Of a stretch of DNA of 7,404 bases, positions 7,235 through 7,404 are shown in pieces. The first letter of the stretch is position 1; each line of letters opens with the position of its first letter. The notes under the pieces are model-generated. The model searched no databases and was not told where the DNA came from. It saw nothing but the letters and a program-made list of their open reading frames with translations. Both the position numbers and the translations under genes were made by a program. Origin of the DNA: Rubrivivax sp. (GTDB lineage Bacteria; Pseudomonadota; Gammaproteobacteria; Burkholderiales; Burkholderiaceae_C); the NCBI GenBank assembly GCA_027484885.1, contig JAIXSD010000738.1, forward strand, positions 1 to 7,404, read 5' to 3'.

Positions 7235-7404
7235 GCAGCCCGGGCCGCTGCCGGGCGATTTGTGCCGGGCTGAGCAGCGCAGCGCCTCGGGGCGCGCGCG
7301 TACTCGCGCGCTTCAAGCGCTGACTCGGTGCCCCTGTCCGAACGCAATGAGCGAAGCGAATGAAGTGAGATGGGCACCGGCCCCGAGGCGCGAGCAGCGC
7401 AGGG
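7235..7404 (+). repeat. Partial, diverged copy (B) of the same element, inverted, running off the right edge
   Basis: The reverse complement of copy A aligns here; a copy A position p corresponds to about 14409 minus p. Across 7031-7114 of A against 7378-7295 of B the alignment is ungapped, with 66 of 84 positions identical by hand count. Homology extends to about 7235, where CGGGCGATTTGTGC matches CGGGCGAATTGTGC of A. The terminal repeat of B is poorly conserved. The far end lies outside the window. Confidence 0.7.
7294..7311. repeat. Conserved 7-bp hairpin, copy B
   Basis: GCGCGCG, loop TACT, CGCGCGC. Compared with copy A in the same orientation, a T-A pair has become C-G, keeping the stem intact. 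Confidence 0.7.

Larger units (their letters stand above)
6763..7404. other. Non-coding stretch: phosphodiesterase leader plus two repeat copies
   Basis: No credible gene is seen in these 642 bp. Minus-strand frames exist (for example 7377-6826 and 7150-6335), but their products are Arg/Ala/Ser-rich, match no family, and cross repeat boundaries or the phosphodiesterase gene. Positions 6763-6945 are the leader, including a short hairpin at 6831-6844 (GTGCC, AGCG, GGCAC) and a more AT-rich patch around 6910-6940. Everything from 6946 is repeat-derived apart from a spacer of about 58 bp. Confidence 0.7.

Noticed and set aside
6826..7377. 183-residue minus-strand frame
   Set aside because: It runs through both inverted repeat copies, has low-complexity Arg/Ala content and no ribosome binding site that I could see.

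Overview
The window is GC-rich DNA (roughly two thirds G+C by eye) with strong Shine-Dalgarno sites, high-GC codon use and a surface protein carrying a PEP-CTERM tail. That combination points to a Gram-negative betaproteobacterium, most likely in the Burkholderiales (Roseateles/Rubrivivax-like). This placement is inference; no rRNA or other marker gene is present.

All three real genes lie on the minus strand, so reading order runs from high to low coordinates. From 7404 to 6763 there is no credible gene. This stretch holds one complete copy and one partial copy of a diverged, hairpin-rich repeat element in opposite orientations, followed by the leader of the first gene. Positions 6762-5527 encode a secreted GlpQ-type glycerophosphodiester phosphodiesterase with a C-terminal PEP-CTERM sorting signal. 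A rho-independent terminator (5477-5442) closes this unit.

After a 278-bp gap comes a tight two-gene operon that runs off the left edge. Positions 5248-4319 encode a compact metacaspase-type caspase-family protease with an intact His/Cys dyad. Eighteen bases later, in the same frame, begins a giant protein (4300 to beyond 1, at least 1433 residues). It carries two complete serine alpha/beta-hydrolase (lipase/esterase) modules, an unrecognised middle domain, and the start of a C-terminal CHAT domain, itself a caspase-fold protease. This gene is open across 4.3 kb and has no stop in the window, so a search limited to ORFs closed by a stop would miss it.

The operon pairs two caspase-clan proteases with two lipase-like effector modules. 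An attractive but unproven reading is a proteolysis-controlled conflict or cell-death system, in which the caspase and/or the CHAT domain unleashes lipases. No sensor (STAND/NACHT ATPase, TPR array, nucleotide cyclase) is visible, so any sensor must lie beyond position 1 or be built into the unrecognised regions. The long plus-strand open frames are codon-for-codon antisense shadows of these genes and are not annotated.
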